Assembly (NCBI RefSeq): GCF_014069875.1
Contig: NZ_CP059676.1
Span: forward strand, 1,054,001 to 1,118,000
DNA from: Flaviflexus equikiangi
Lineage (GTDB): Bacteria > Actinomycetota > Actinomycetes > Actinomycetales > Actinomycetaceae
Direction: 5' to 3'
DNA: 64,000 bases
The stretch's first letter is position 1. Every line of letters starts with the position of its first letter. The notes beneath the pieces are model-generated. The model saw only the letters and a program-made list of their open reading frames with translations, was not told where the DNA came from and ran no database searches. Below are positions 27,459 to 36,932 of the stretch, piece by piece. The position numbers and the translations under genes were made by a program.

Positions 27459-28916
27459 CTAGGGTGCGGGCACCCACCCATCCGTTGCAATGCGCCCCGG
27501 AAGCCCTGCATTGGCCGGTTCGAATGAGATCTCGGATTCGCCCTGCTGCTTCTCGTAGTCTCGCAGTGCGGCAGTGACCCACTTCGAGAGAGCGATGACA
27601 CCGACGAGGTTCAGGAGGGTCACGACTGCCATCGCGCTGTCCATGAGAGTCCACACAAACGGCAGTGCGAGAACTGCTCCGATGCCGGAACAGGCGACGG
27701 CTACAACACGGGAACCGATCTGCCATCCCCGCGAGGTAAGGCCCATGAAGACAAGATTCGCATCCGCATAGGCGTAGGCGCCGAGGATGGAGGAGAAGGC
27801 GAAGAAGAAGATCATGATGGAGAACGGCACCGCCATCCAACCACCCAAGGTCTGCGACACAGCATCGGAGGTGATGTGAGAAGACGCTTCTTGGCCCACC
27901 TCCTGAAGATTCACAACGCCAGAGGTGAGGATGATGAAGCCGGTAGCTGTGCTCACGAGCATCGTGTCGAAGAAGACCCCAAGAGACTGAATAAGACCCT
28001 GGGACACCGGATGGTTAACTGTTGCCGTGGCGGCCGCGTTCGGATTGGTGCCCATGCCGGCCTCATTGGAGAAGAGCCCGCGACGAACACCGTTGAGGAT
28101 CGCTGCAAGGATGCCGCCCGCAGTGCCTGCGAGAGCCTCATTGAGGCCGAAGGCGGACGCAAAGACATCGCTGAAGAAGCTGGGCAGCTCGCCAATGTTG
28201 AGGGCAATGATGACGACAGCAGTGAAGAGGTAGGCCAGGGCCATGATGGGGGAGATGTACTCCGTTGCCCGAGCGATTCCCCGAACGCCGCCGACAAGAA
28301 CAGCGGCTGTCAGGCTCGCGATGATGAGACCAGAGATCCAGAGCGGCAGGTTGTGGCTCCCGTAGAGAACGCCGGAGATCGAGTTGGCCTGTACCATGGG
28401 CATGGCAACGATCATGGAGAACACCATGAAGACAGCAAAGAGATTGGCCAGGGCTCTAGAGCCCGTGCCGTAGAGTATGTAGGTGGCGGGACCGCCGCGG
28501 AAAGAACCATCCCCGTGGCGCTGCTTGAAGATCTGCGCCAGTGTCGCCTCAGCGAACGCTGTTGCCATTCCGAAGAAGGCAACCGCCCACATCCAGAACA
28601 GTGCGCCTGGCCCGCCCAGGATCATGGCCAGGGCCACGCCCGTGATGTTGCCGATGCCGATGCGGGTGGCCATCCCCATGGCAAAGGCCTGGAAGGATGA
28701 GATCCCGCCGTTCGCATTCTTCCGGGATTCTCGAAGATGGGAGAACATCGTACGAACATGCCTGAACTGGACACCCCTAGTCGCAACAGTCAGATAGATG
28801 CCGGTGCCGACCAGGGCTGCAATAATGATCCAGGTGTAGACCCAGTCGTTTACGCCCGACAGCCACGTCGTGGCGGGCCCTGTCACATCGGCAAGCCATT
28901 GCTCGAAACGTTCCAT
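27459..28916 (-). CDS. Sodium:alanine/glycine symporter (AgcS family)
   Basis: A ~485-residue sodium-coupled amino-acid carrier. The family signature is clear: GGPGALFWMWAVAFFGMATA followed by FAEATLAQIFK, with RIGIGNITGVA just before it and GVRRGLFSNEAGMGTNPNAAA later. About 10-11 membrane helices are predicted. Substrate is alanine or glycine by family knowledge. The start ATG (28916) has GGAG 8 nt upstream. I looked for a glycine riboswitch in the leader and did not find a convincing one. Confidence 0.93.
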   Translation of the reverse strand: MERFEQWLADVTGPATTWLSGVNDWVYTWIIIAALVGTGIYLTVATRGVQFRHVRTMFSHLRESRKNANGGISSFQAFAMGMATRIGIGNITGVALAMILGGPGALFWMWAVAFFGMATAFAEATLAQIFKQRHGDGSFRGGPATYILYGTGSRALANLFAVFMVFSMIVAMPMVQANSISGVLYGSHNLPLWISGLIIASLTAAVLVGGVRGIARATEYISPIMALAYLFTAVVIIALNIGELPSFFSDVFASAFGLNEALAGTAGGILAAILNGVRRGLFSNEAGMGTNPNAAATATVNHPVSQGLIQSLGVFFDTMLVSTATGFIILTSGVVNLQEVGQEASSHITSDAVSQTLGGWMAVPFSIMIFFFAFSSILGAYAYADANLVFMGLTSRGWQIGSRVVAVACSGIGAVLALPFVWTLMDSAMAVVTLLNLVGVIALSKWVTAALRDYEKQQGESEISFEPANAGLPGRIATDGWVPAP

Positions 28917-29347
28917 CACGTTCTCTCCTTCGTCCAAGACGAATCGTGTCACAGCCGGAGAGACAATGCCTGGGTAGACAGTCCGCTTCCAGTACGTGGG
29001 AACTATTCTTCCGTCAGGGGAGTGGCGATCCAGGTCCGTTGGATGGAGTGCCTACATGCCCACGGCCATGCCCAGGCCCAGGCAGTGGCCCTGACACAGG
29101 TTTGGTTTGGCCTAGCACGAACTTGAGTTCGGGCTTGGTGGTGTCCTTGCTGATTACAGGCGATCTGGAAACGGACGGTCCTTCAAGCTCTCCTCTGTTC
29201 CGCATCGCAATGCATTGGGCTGATCGAGCGTGGAATCGTGCGTGCGATCTGACACCCTGTACCGAGGATCAGTCTTTAACCCTCCTCGTCGGGCTAGGCT
29301 TGGGCCATCGAAAGGCACAGAGATGATGCCAAAGGCAAGGATGAACG
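28917..29347. other. Intergenic region between divergent AgcS and LCP genes
   Basis: A 431-bp spacer that should hold both promoters. It contains short CCAGG/CCCAGG repeats around 29060-29090 but no open frame with recognisable features and no convincing -35/-10 pair. Confidence 0.5.
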
Positions 29348-30415
29348 ATGTTTGATACCGAAACAGAGCCAACTTCTGAAAGCCAACCGCAAAAGAAGAT
29401 GTCGCGCGGCAAGAAGGCAACGGTCGTCATCCTTGCTGTCGTGCTCGTCCTTGTCGGCGGCGCTGTCGGTTTCGGGTGGTGGGTCCAGAACAGGCTTGAT
29501 GGTCTCATCGAACGCATCGGCGATCCGTTCTCCGATATCGAGAGCCGACCTGTTATTCCCGATGATGTAGCGAACCAGCCGGGGCAACCGGTCAACATCC
29601 TTGTTCTCGGTTCCGACTCCCGCATTTCTGCCGGTGATCCATCCCAGTGGGAGGCGGGAGCGCAGCGGACAGACGCGATCATGCTCGTGCACATCTCAGG
29701 AGATCGAGAAAGCGCAGCAGCGATCTCCATCCCGCGAGACACCTGGGTCGAGATTCCCCGTCACGGCGAGGCCAAGATCAATGCCGCCTTCTCCTATGGC
29801 GGGCCAGCTCACATGATTGAAACAGTCGAGCAGTTAACCGACGTCACGATCGATCACTTCGCCATCACCGACTTCGAGTCCTTCCAGACGATGACCGATG
29901 CGCTCGGCGGCGTGACACTGAACTTATCCTCTCCGATCGAGACTGGTGACCGTGTGATCCCCGCAGGGGAACAGCGGCTCACCGGGGAAGAAGCCCTCAA
30001 GTATGTTCGTCAGCGCTACAACCTCTCGGGCGGGGACTTCTCACGCGTCCAGAGGCAGCAGAACTGGATGAGAGCCATCATGAGTGAAGTCTTCGCGAAA
30101 GACATCCTAGGGGATGTCGGAGAGCTCACCACGTTCCTCGAGACAGTTGCGTCCTCTGTTGCGGTCGATGATGGATTCACGATCGGTGAGATGAGGAACC
30201 TGGCGCTGAGCGGACGAAGCCTTCGACTTGGAGACATCAGCTTCCTGACCATTCCTCATGCAGGTACGGGCTGGTCCGACAACGGTCAGTCGATCGTCGT
30301 CTGGGACGAGGAGAATTCTCGTCCGCTCTTCGATGCTGTGAAGAACGATGGTCTGGCTGACTACCTAGCCAGTGACCCGCCTGGGATTACATTCCTGCCG
30401 GGCCAACCGGAGTAA
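29348..30415 (+). CDS. LytR-CpsA-Psr (LCP) family glycopolymer ligase
   Basis: LCP enzymes move undecaprenyl-linked glycopolymers onto peptidoglycan outside the membrane. The 355-residue protein has a short cytoplasmic N-terminus, one membrane segment (~24-46) and the LCP domain (~75-230). Visible motifs are LVLGSDSR, QRTDAIMLVHIS, ISIPRDTWVEIP, KINAAFSYGG and the Arg-rich ALKYVRQRYN, all part of the pyrophosphate-binding site. The ATG is preceded by AAGGATGAACG. Its place just before the polysaccharide locus suggests that it attaches that polymer to the wall; this is inference from position. Confidence 0.9.
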   Translation: MFDTETEPTSESQPQKKMSRGKKATVVILAVVLVLVGGAVGFGWWVQNRLDGLIERIGDPFSDIESRPVIPDDVANQPGQPVNILVLGSDSRISAGDPSQWEAGAQRTDAIMLVHISGDRESAAAISIPRDTWVEIPRHGEAKINAAFSYGGPAHMIETVEQLTDVTIDHFAITDFESFQTMTDALGGVTLNLSSPIETGDRVIPAGEQRLTGEEALKYVRQRYNLSGGDFSRVQRQQNWMRAIMSEVFAKDILGDVGELTTFLETVASSVAVDDGFTIGEMRNLALSGRSLRLGDISFLTIPHAGTGWSDNGQSIVVWDEENSRPLFDAVKNDGLADYLASDPPGITFLPGQPE

Positions 30416-30792
30416 ATCTTCAGATGCTGGCAATTAGCGCCGTTATGAGGTCCGCGAGCTACGAGATTCTAAGTGCTCAGGACCCGTCTAGAGATCTCTA
30501 CCGACGCCCATTGAATCTATTCTTGATTTTCATGTAAGGTCTTCGGTCGTTGTAAGTGTTTAATCTGACACACTGCACTACAGAGTAGATTGCCGGAAGT
30601 ACCACGCATCGCGCGATTTGTGGCGAGAAGCTTGCGCCAAATCTCGACTCTAAGGGTAGTTAGCGCAAACTTCGTTCGTCTTGACGCGTATCGAGAGACA
30701 GACTACCCAAGATGCCGCACTTAGGGGCGCTATGATGAAACTTGGCACGATGACACGGTCGTGGCGTCATACATTGATCCTCTGGGGGAAGC
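30416..30792. other. AT-rich spacer before the polysaccharide locus
   Basis: 377 bp without a supported gene. The base composition drops here relative to the upstream genes. It includes an imperfect stem (GATTTG..GGC near 30613 with GCCAAATC near 30635). A TTGACG at 30681 could be a -35 element, but the hexamer 17 bp downstream (TACCCA) is a weak -10. The transcription start of the locus is unknown. Confidence 0.4.
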
Positions 30793-32064
30793 GTGAACAA
30801 CCAAGTATTTGGAACCGTAGCAATTATCGGTCAAGGCTATGTAGGCCTTCCTCTTGCGAAGGCAGCGTCGGCCGTAGGTTTTGAGGTGTTGGGGTTCGAT
30901 GTTTCCGACCAGACGGTGGAGGCCCTGCGAAATGGAGTGTCCCACATTGATGACATGTCCGACGATGACATCTCCAAAATGCTGGATCAGGGTTACCATC
31001 CGACCGCCGATCCCAATGATCTGAAACGCGCGAGCGTTTTCGTCATCTGTGTCCCCACACCGCTAGCTGACACCGGTGGGCCAGACCTCCGCGCAGTGGA
31101 GTCTGCGACACATACCGTTGCGCGTTCACTAACACCACCCGCCACGATCATCCTCGAGTCCACGACATATCCAGGTACGACGGAGAACCTCGTTCAGCCA
31201 ATTATTGAATCGTATGGCTGGGAACACGGCAGAGGTTTTCTGCTTGCTTTCTCTCCGGAGCGCGTCGATCCAGGACGTGTCGACTACACGATAGTCAACA
31301 CTCCAAAAGTCGTAGGTGGTGTAACCGAGGACGCCACCAAATCCGCTGCATCCTTCTACGGGCATTTCGTTGAAGAGGTCGTGCCTGTCAAGGGAACTAA
31401 AGAGGCAGAGACCGCAAAGCTACTCGAAAATACCTATCGCCACGTCAATATCGCCCTCGTCAATGAAATGGCGATGTTCTGTCATGATCTCGGCATCGAT
31501 ATCTGGGAGGTTATTCGTGCTGCATCGACAAAACCTTTCGGTTTTCAGAAGTTCACTCCAGGCCCAGGAGTCGGTGGGCATTGCATTCCCATCGATCCGA
31601 ATTACCTATCTTACGAGGTTAAGAAACAATTAGGTTACCCCTTCCACTTCGTGGAACTCGCGCAGGAAGTCAACGCGGGCATGCCGAAGTACATTACCGA
31701 GCGTATTTCTGAGATATTGAACAAGGATCGCAAGGCGCTTAATGGTTCAAAGATCCTTCTGCTCGGCGTCACCTATAAAGCTGACATCAAGGATCAGCGA
31801 GAGAGTCCGGCGATTCCCGTAGCGCGATACCTCGCCGATTCAGGTGCGGAAATTGAGTTCCATGATCCCCATGTGGAAACATGGAACGCCAACGGTACCC
31901 TTTACAATCGCCGGAACGATCTCCAACAGGCCGTCCAAGACGCAGATGTTGTCGTTTTACTGCAGGATCACGAGTCTTATGACGTTGCAGAGCTCGTAGC
32001 CTCGGCGCAGCGCTTTTTCGACACACGTGGCGCTGTGGGTGGCGAAGCCGCTTACAGGCTTTAA
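30793..32064 (+). CDS. UDP-HexNAc/UDP-sugar 6-dehydrogenase
   Basis: A 423-residue nucleotide-sugar dehydrogenase that oxidises C6 of a UDP-sugar to a uronic acid using two NAD+. The NAD-binding motif is IIGQGYVGLPLA (~11-22). The catalytic Cys is C264 within GPGVGGHCIPIDP, and LENTYRHVNIALVNEMA is the conserved helix with the catalytic Lys/Asn region nearby. The sequence is closer in style to UDP-HexNAc dehydrogenases (WbpA/TviB/WecC/CapO) than to UDP-glucose ones, so the product may be UDP-ManNAcA or UDP-GlcNAcA. A 2-epimerase for UDP-ManNAc is not seen here. The GTG start follows GGGGGAAGC. First gene of the low-GC locus. Confidence 0.88.
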   Translation: MNNQVFGTVAIIGQGYVGLPLAKAASAVGFEVLGFDVSDQTVEALRNGVSHIDDMSDDDISKMLDQGYHPTADPNDLKRASVFVICVPTPLADTGGPDLRAVESATHTVARSLTPPATIILESTTYPGTTENLVQPIIESYGWEHGRGFLLAFSPERVDPGRVDYTIVNTPKVVGGVTEDATKSAASFYGHFVEEVVPVKGTKEAETAKLLENTYRHVNIALVNEMAMFCHDLGIDIWEVIRAASTKPFGFQKFTPGPGVGGHCIPIDPNYLSYEVKKQLGYPFHFVELAQEVNAGMPKYITERISEILNKDRKALNGSKILLLGVTYKADIKDQRESPAIPVARYLADSGAEIEFHDPHVETWNANGTLYNRRNDLQQAVQDADVVVLLQDHESYDVAELVASAQRFFDTRGAVGGEAAYRL

Positions 32065-32901
32065 ATTCGAACTCAACGTGGCAGGTTCGGGCTTAGCGCA
32101 TAGAAGTCAAGCATCGGCCCGAGCTTAGTCATTCATGCTCACAGTGCGCTGACGTCGGGTAGGAACATGCGTGAGCCGTTTCCACTCCGATAACCGGGTG
32201 CCAATCCAAGTTCGGCCCTCCAGTATCGAAGTTCAACTCTCAATTAGCGCACCAGTTAGAGGTGGTGGAAAAGGGAAGTTGCATCCAACGAGACCGACCA
32301 TTCGGCTGGTCTCGCTCGGGACATCCTCTGTAAGCGCGTCGCAGCTGTCGCTTTTATCTTTACCTGCAGCCGCATATCTTGCTTCTGGTTCCCGAAAATG
32401 TCTCTCGCAGATCAGCTTACGTACCCTATCGTTCTCTCGGATATGTCGGATTGTTAGTATTGCCGCTCGCTCCCCATACTGAGTCAACTCTGCCCATGTG
32501 ATCTCGGAGTGCTCGCAACGCGATGCCCGATGGAACGTCTCTACTCCGAACAAAGTGTGCCGCCGAATGATGAGTGTCTGTCGTTCGGCGGCTTTTGTCC
32601 TATTCATGAATCTCTGTAGGTTGATTACTGCGTTGCGTGTGAAATGAAGCACTCTTAGATTATAACCTGCCATTTATTTTCGAATCGCTCTAGTGTCACG
32701 CAGCCTCGTTTTTCCCGGGTTTACAGTGTTTTCGCTGACATGGATGGTTCTTTGAATCGAATAAACCGACCACAGCGCGAGATATCGACATATGACCTTC
32801 GTTAATGTCCTAAAGTTTTGTCGTAGGCCTGGACTATCCTGGGAATTACCTGAGACAGAGGTCTGAGGAGTTAGCACTTCGAAGAAAAGTGGATTTTTCT
32901 T
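32065..32901. other. Long gene-poor spacer inside the locus
   Basis: 837 bp between the dehydrogenase and the dehydratase. A - strand frame (32233-32673, 146 codons) has no recognisable domain, no good start signal and an atypical composition, so I do not call it a gene. An imperfect stem (GAGACC/GGTCTC, 32290-32313) and a better stem-loop at 32559-32596 are present. The last 200 bp are AT-rich and probably hold the promoter of the next gene. It may be a decayed gene or an insertion scar. Confidence 0.4.
32559..32596 (+). terminator. Possible terminator in the spacer
   Basis: A 9-bp stem (GCCGCCGAA at 32559-32567 with TTCGGCGGC at 32584-32592) with a 16-nt loop is followed by TTTT. It has terminator form on the + strand, about 500 bp after the dehydrogenase stop. 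Confidence 0.45.
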
Positions 32902-34773
32902 ATGAGCCAAGAGCGGTTGACTAGCCAACAAGTCGCCTCCTCAGTCGAACGACTTCGTCAGCTTCCTTTGACCTTGAAAATGGGCATCCTGCTCTGCTTC
33001 GATGCCTTTGCCTGGTTCTTCTCTTTCGTCACTATCGCAGTTCTGCGCTACGACCTGGGGATGACAGATGAGCAGTGGCGGTGGGCTATCGGATACACGC
33101 TCCTCGCTATAGGCCTTCAGGTGATCCTTGAGCTCTCGATCTCCACGATCCACGGGCGCCAGCAAGTCGGCAGCTTCGAAGAAGCATTCATCGTCTCCTG
33201 CATTGTTGCCCTTCTGATCTTCCCTGTCGGCTTCGTCATGTCGACATTAATCTTCGACTTCCCCCGTGCACTTGCCATCATCATGCCGCCTTTGGCACTC
33301 ATCTATATGGCCGCGGCACGTGGCGTCTATCGGCTCCTTCAGACTCGTCGCGTCATAGCGAACAACGATAAGAAGACGGTACGCACCCTCGTCTATGGTG
33401 CCGGCGAAGCCGGATACCGTGTTGCTGAGCTTGTCGACCACGCAGATGACACTCTGTACGACATTGTTGGGTTCATCGACGACAGCCCCGGTAAGCAGCG
33501 CTTGCGCCTTGGCAATTACAAGGTTCGCGGCACAGGAGAGGACCTCGTCAGGATCGCACAGGAGCGCCAGGTTGACACGGTTATCCTGGCAATTACGAAG
33601 GCACCTGCTGAAGTCTTCAAGCGGATCGCTTCGGAGTGCACGGCAAACGGTCTCGACCTTGTCGTGATCCCTCCGGTTCAGGAGATGATCGGTGGCAAGG
33701 TCAGCCTTGATCGGCTTCGCCAATTCAATGTTGCTGACCTCCTGGGTCGCCGGCCCATTGAAACAGATCTTCGCAGTATCGCTGATTACGTCATGGGGAA
33801 GCGCGTGCTCGTGACAGGCGCCGGTGGATCGATCGGATCCGAGCTCGCACGCCAGGTCTACAAGCTGGGCCCGTCCAAGCTCATTCTTCTGGATCGCGAC
33901 GAGTCTGAGCTTCATGCAGTTCGCCTCTCCATCGACGGAGACGGTCTTCTCGACACGGACGATGTCGTGCTCTGCGACATTCGTGATCAGGAAGCTCTCA
34001 ACGCAATTTTCGAAGATCAGCGGCCCCAGGTCGTCTTCCACGCAGCTGCTCTTAAGCACCTCCCGATGCTCGAGCGTTACCCGCTTGAGGGATGGAAGAC
34101 GAACACGCTCGGAACGCGTAACGTTCTCCAGGCATCACGAGATTTCGGAGTTGATCACTTCGTCAATATCTCGACAGATAAGGCCGCCGACGCAACGAGC
34201 GTTCTTGGTCAGACGAAACGTCTTGCTGAGCGGCTCACGTCTTTCCATGCCCAGGAGAGTGGACTCAACTATCTCTCGGTCCGATTCGGTAACGTGCTTG
34301 GTTCCCGGGGATCCGTTCTCTTCACGTTCCGTGCTCAGATCGAACGCGGTGGTCCCATCACGGTCACCCACCCGGATGTCACCCGCTACTTCATGACAAT
34401 CCCCGAGGCCTGCCAGTTGGTGCTCCAAGCCGGGGCGATTGGAACCCCCGGAGACGTCATGGTTCTGGACATGGGAGAGCCGGTCAAGATCGTCGATGTG
34501 GCCGAGCGGCTTATCGCCGAATCAGGCAAGGACATCAGCATTCACTTCACGGGACTCCGCAAGGGCGAGAAGCTCCACGAAGTTCTCTTCAGCGATCTGG
34601 AAGATCGGGCACCGAGTGCTCATCCGCTCATCAACAGTGTCCAGGTACCAGCACTCAACCCGGTCGATGTTCCGGAACAGCCTGCTGGACGTGAAGAGGT
34701 CCTTGCACTGCTCGAAGATACCAGAGCTTCCGTAGATACGGCATTGGCAGAGTACGAGTGGCAGGATCAGTGA
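32902..34773 (+). CDS. Membrane-bound UDP-GlcNAc 4,6-dehydratase (CapD/WbpM type)
   Basis: A 623-residue protein with four N-terminal membrane helices (~25-140), a CoA-binding-like Rossmann domain (~160-285, YGAGEAGYRVAELV) and a large SDR domain (~297-570). The NAD motif is VTGAGGSIGSELA (~304-316). In the active site the usual YxxxK tyrosine is replaced: STDKAADATSVLGQTKRLAE, as in the WbpM/PglF/CapD group, where catalysis still works. These enzymes turn UDP-GlcNAc into UDP-2-acetamido-2,6-dideoxy-xylo-hexos-4-ulose, the precursor of D-QuiNAc and D-FucNAc. The next gene supplies a reductase and a transferase that could use this product. Confidence 0.9.
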   Translation: MSQERLTSQQVASSVERLRQLPLTLKMGILLCFDAFAWFFSFVTIAVLRYDLGMTDEQWRWAIGYTLLAIGLQVILELSISTIHGRQQVGSFEEAFIVSCIVALLIFPVGFVMSTLIFDFPRALAIIMPPLALIYMAAARGVYRLLQTRRVIANNDKKTVRTLVYGAGEAGYRVAELVDHADDTLYDIVGFIDDSPGKQRLRLGNYKVRGTGEDLVRIAQERQVDTVILAITKAPAEVFKRIASECTANGLDLVVIPPVQEMIGGKVSLDRLRQFNVADLLGRRPIETDLRSIADYVMGKRVLVTGAGGSIGSELARQVYKLGPSKLILLDRDESELHAVRLSIDGDGLLDTDDVVLCDIRDQEALNAIFEDQRPQVVFHAAALKHLPMLERYPLEGWKTNTLGTRNVLQASRDFGVDHFVNISTDKAADATSVLGQTKRLAERLTSFHAQESGLNYLSVRFGNVLGSRGSVLFTFRAQIERGGPITVTHPDVTRYFMTIPEACQLVLQAGAIGTPGDVMVLDMGEPVKIVDVAERLIAESGKDISIHFTGLRKGEKLHEVLFSDLEDRAPSAHPLINSVQVPALNPVDVPEQPAGREEVLALLEDTRASVDTALAEYEWQDQ

Positions 34774-34919
34774 CGCTCTCTCATGGCTGAAATGATAGTG
34801 CTTACCTTCGCGCCCGTGCTTCACCGGCAGATCGCGACGAAATGCGAAAACCGGCCAGTTAAAGTCCCCGCGATAGCAGGATCTGTCTGCAAACTGCTCG
34901 CGAAGCGACGTGATCTGTC

Positions 34920-36932
34920 ATGAGCGCGCAAGCATGGATTGCGGTGTGTGTGGCAGCTACTGTGTCGCTCGTTGCTCCGCTGATGCTCAGGCCTGCCTTG
35001 GTAAGACTGGCGATTGTCGATATCCCGAACCATAGGTCTTCCCACGACACTCCGACTATTCGGGGCGGAGGGGTTGCTCCACTCCTTGGCATAACCGTTG
35101 GAACAGCCGTCCTAGCTGTGCTTTCCCCTCCGGAAATGGATCAAGATTTTCTCGCCATCTTTCTTGTTTCACTCTCTATTGGCTTTCTTGGTTTTGCAGA
35201 GGACCTGCGCGGCCTACCTGTCATTATCCGTGCTCTAGTCCAGGTGGGAGTTGGAGCTGGGTTTACGATCTATCTCCAGCCAGACCCAGAGTTTTTCCTT
35301 CTTGTTGTTCCGTTTTGCGCGGTGGCTTTTGCAGCAAACGTGAACTTCACGAATTTCATGGACGGTATCAACGGTATTTCGAGCCTCTACGGCTTCGTCG
35401 CAGGACTTAGTTTTGGCGTCATTGGTATCCTTTATGACGTGGCAGCTGTTGGGCTCGGTGGATTCCTTACCGCGGCAGTGTTCTTGCCTTTTTTACCGTG
35501 GAACCTTAGCCGCAAGAGAATGTTCTTGGGCGATGTTGGAAGTTACCTCCTTGGCGGATTGCTCGGCGCTATCACGATCGTGGCTATTTTTAGTGGCGTA
35601 GATCCTTTAGCCGCACTATCTCCTCTCGCGATCTACTGGTCCGACGCAGTATCCGTGATCATCCGGCGCATACTACGTGGCGAAGCCGTGTTTGAGGCCC
35701 ATCGATCACACACCTACCAGCGTTTGACGGCGGCAGGAGAGTCCCAGCTTCTTATAGCTGCCGTAGTCGCCATTCTCACTTTGGCGAGCTCAACCATCGG
35801 AATTGGAGTTGCTAGGTCGGAGATACCTTCCGCTTTCGGTTTTGGTCTGATCCTCGCGGTTTCGATGTCTTACCTGCTATTGCCAAGATTCCTGGGCAGT
35901 AAGCAAAATCCTACAAACCTGAAGATTCCAGAAGCCTCCGAGCCTACTTCGATCGACAACGCGAGCGGTCAGTTGCCAAGGATTTGGGCCGTATATGGAG
36001 CTTCCGGCTTCGTCGGCTCCGCTCTGGTCGAGTATCTCCGTACCCACGATGTTGTCGTACGTGAATTGCGTGCATCACGGTTACAATTGGACCCTGGCAT
36101 AGACGAACCTGGAGCAATTGTTCAGCTAGCGTTGTCAAGCGACGTTCTGCCATCGATGCTTCAAGAGCTAAGAGATGTCGATGTCGTCGTCAACGCGGCT
36201 GGCTTAGCGACACCGGGCTGCGAAGATAGTGAAGACCTGTATGGCGCAAATTCACTGCTCCCGGTCGTAATCGCTGAAGCCGCGAAAGTGTCTAATGTAA
36301 GACGGTTCATCCATCTCAGTTCCGCGGCGGTTCAGGGGAATAGTCCGATCATTGATGAAACGGCAAGGTACAGACCCTTCTCCCCGTACTCGCGTTCCAA
36401 GGCTCGAGGGGAACAAGCTTTACTGGTATACTGCCGAACGCTTTCCGAGTCCGATCACCCCCTGTCCATCTCGATCGTCAGAGCAACCTCAGTTCAAGGT
36501 TCAGGACGGCCAACCACTGAAAGTCTCCGCCGAATTGCATCCTCCTGGGTCGCATCTGTTGCGTCCCCAGGAGATCAGCCCAGCATCGTGAGCAGTGTGG
36601 CCGGGCTGGTGCAGTACGTGGAACGGGTGTCTATATATAACGGACAAGTTCCACCCATAGTGCTCCAGCCTTGGGAGGGGATGACTACGACCGAAGTACT
36701 CGAATATGCTGGTAGTCGGCGACCGAGGAAGTTACCTAGGTGGTTTTGCGTCATATGCATTCGCGCATCTCATATCGCTGGAATTTTCTTGCCAGGTGTC
36801 CGCGCAGCCTCTCGACGCCTGGAGGTTATGTGGTTTGGGCAGCGACAAGTAGTTGATGGATTTCTTCACCCGACCATTCCAAACTCCGAAGATTTGAAAG
36901 CGACTTTGATACAACAGTGGGTGGCAAAATGA
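34920..36932 (+). CDS. Fusion: WecA-like initiating sugar-phosphate transferase + SDR sugar reductase
   Basis: A 670-residue two-part protein. Residues ~1-325 are a polyprenyl-phosphate HexNAc-1-P transferase (WecA/WbpL/MraY group) with about ten helices and the motifs DIPNHRSSHDTPTIRGGG, FAEDLRGLP, NFTNFMDGINGI (~143-153), FLGDVGSYLLGG (~202-213) and HRSHTYQRL (261-269). After a ~25-residue linker comes a soluble SDR domain (~353-670) with GASGFVGSALV (360-370) and YSRSKARGE (YxxxK intact). In Pseudomonas these are two proteins: WbpV (4-keto-sugar reductase) and WbpL (initiating transferase). Here one polypeptide could reduce the upstream dehydratase product and load it on undecaprenyl phosphate. 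The frame is continuous. It overlaps the next gene by 4 nt. Confidence 0.88.
   Translation: MSAQAWIAVCVAATVSLVAPLMLRPALVRLAIVDIPNHRSSHDTPTIRGGGVAPLLGITVGTAVLAVLSPPEMDQDFLAIFLVSLSIGFLGFAEDLRGLPVIIRALVQVGVGAGFTIYLQPDPEFFLLVVPFCAVAFAANVNFTNFMDGINGISSLYGFVAGLSFGVIGILYDVAAVGLGGFLTAAVFLPFLPWNLSRKRMFLGDVGSYLLGGLLGAITIVAIFSGVDPLAALSPLAIYWSDAVSVIIRRILRGEAVFEAHRSHTYQRLTAAGESQLLIAAVVAILTLASSTIGIGVARSEIPSAFGFGLILAVSMSYLLLPRFLGSKQNPTNLKIPEASEPTSIDNASGQLPRIWAVYGASGFVGSALVEYLRTHDVVVRELRASRLQLDPGIDEPGAIVQLALSSDVLPSMLQELRDVDVVVNAAGLATPGCEDSEDLYGANSLLPVVIAEAAKVSNVRRFIHLSSAAVQGNSPIIDETARYRPFSPYSRSKARGEQALLVYCRTLSESDHPLSISIVRATSVQGSGRPTTESLRRIASSWVASVASPGDQPSIVSSVAGLVQYVERVSIYNGQVPPIVLQPWEGMTTTEVLEYAGSRRPRKLPRWFCVICIRASHIAGIFLPGVRAASRRLEVMWFGQRQVVDGFLHPTIPNSEDLKATLIQQWVAK

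Noticed and set aside
28917-29347. Possible glycine riboswitch upstream of the AgcS symporter
   Set aside because: AgcS genes can have one, but I could not find the paired aptamer cores or conserved loops on the - strand.
30613-30645. Regulatory stem-loop before the dehydrogenase gene
   Set aside because: The stem has a bulge and only about 8 pairs, too weak to support a call.
32233-32673. 146-codon - strand frame in the locus spacer
   Set aside because: No recognisable domain, no ribosome-binding site and irregular composition; kept only as part of a gene-poor region.
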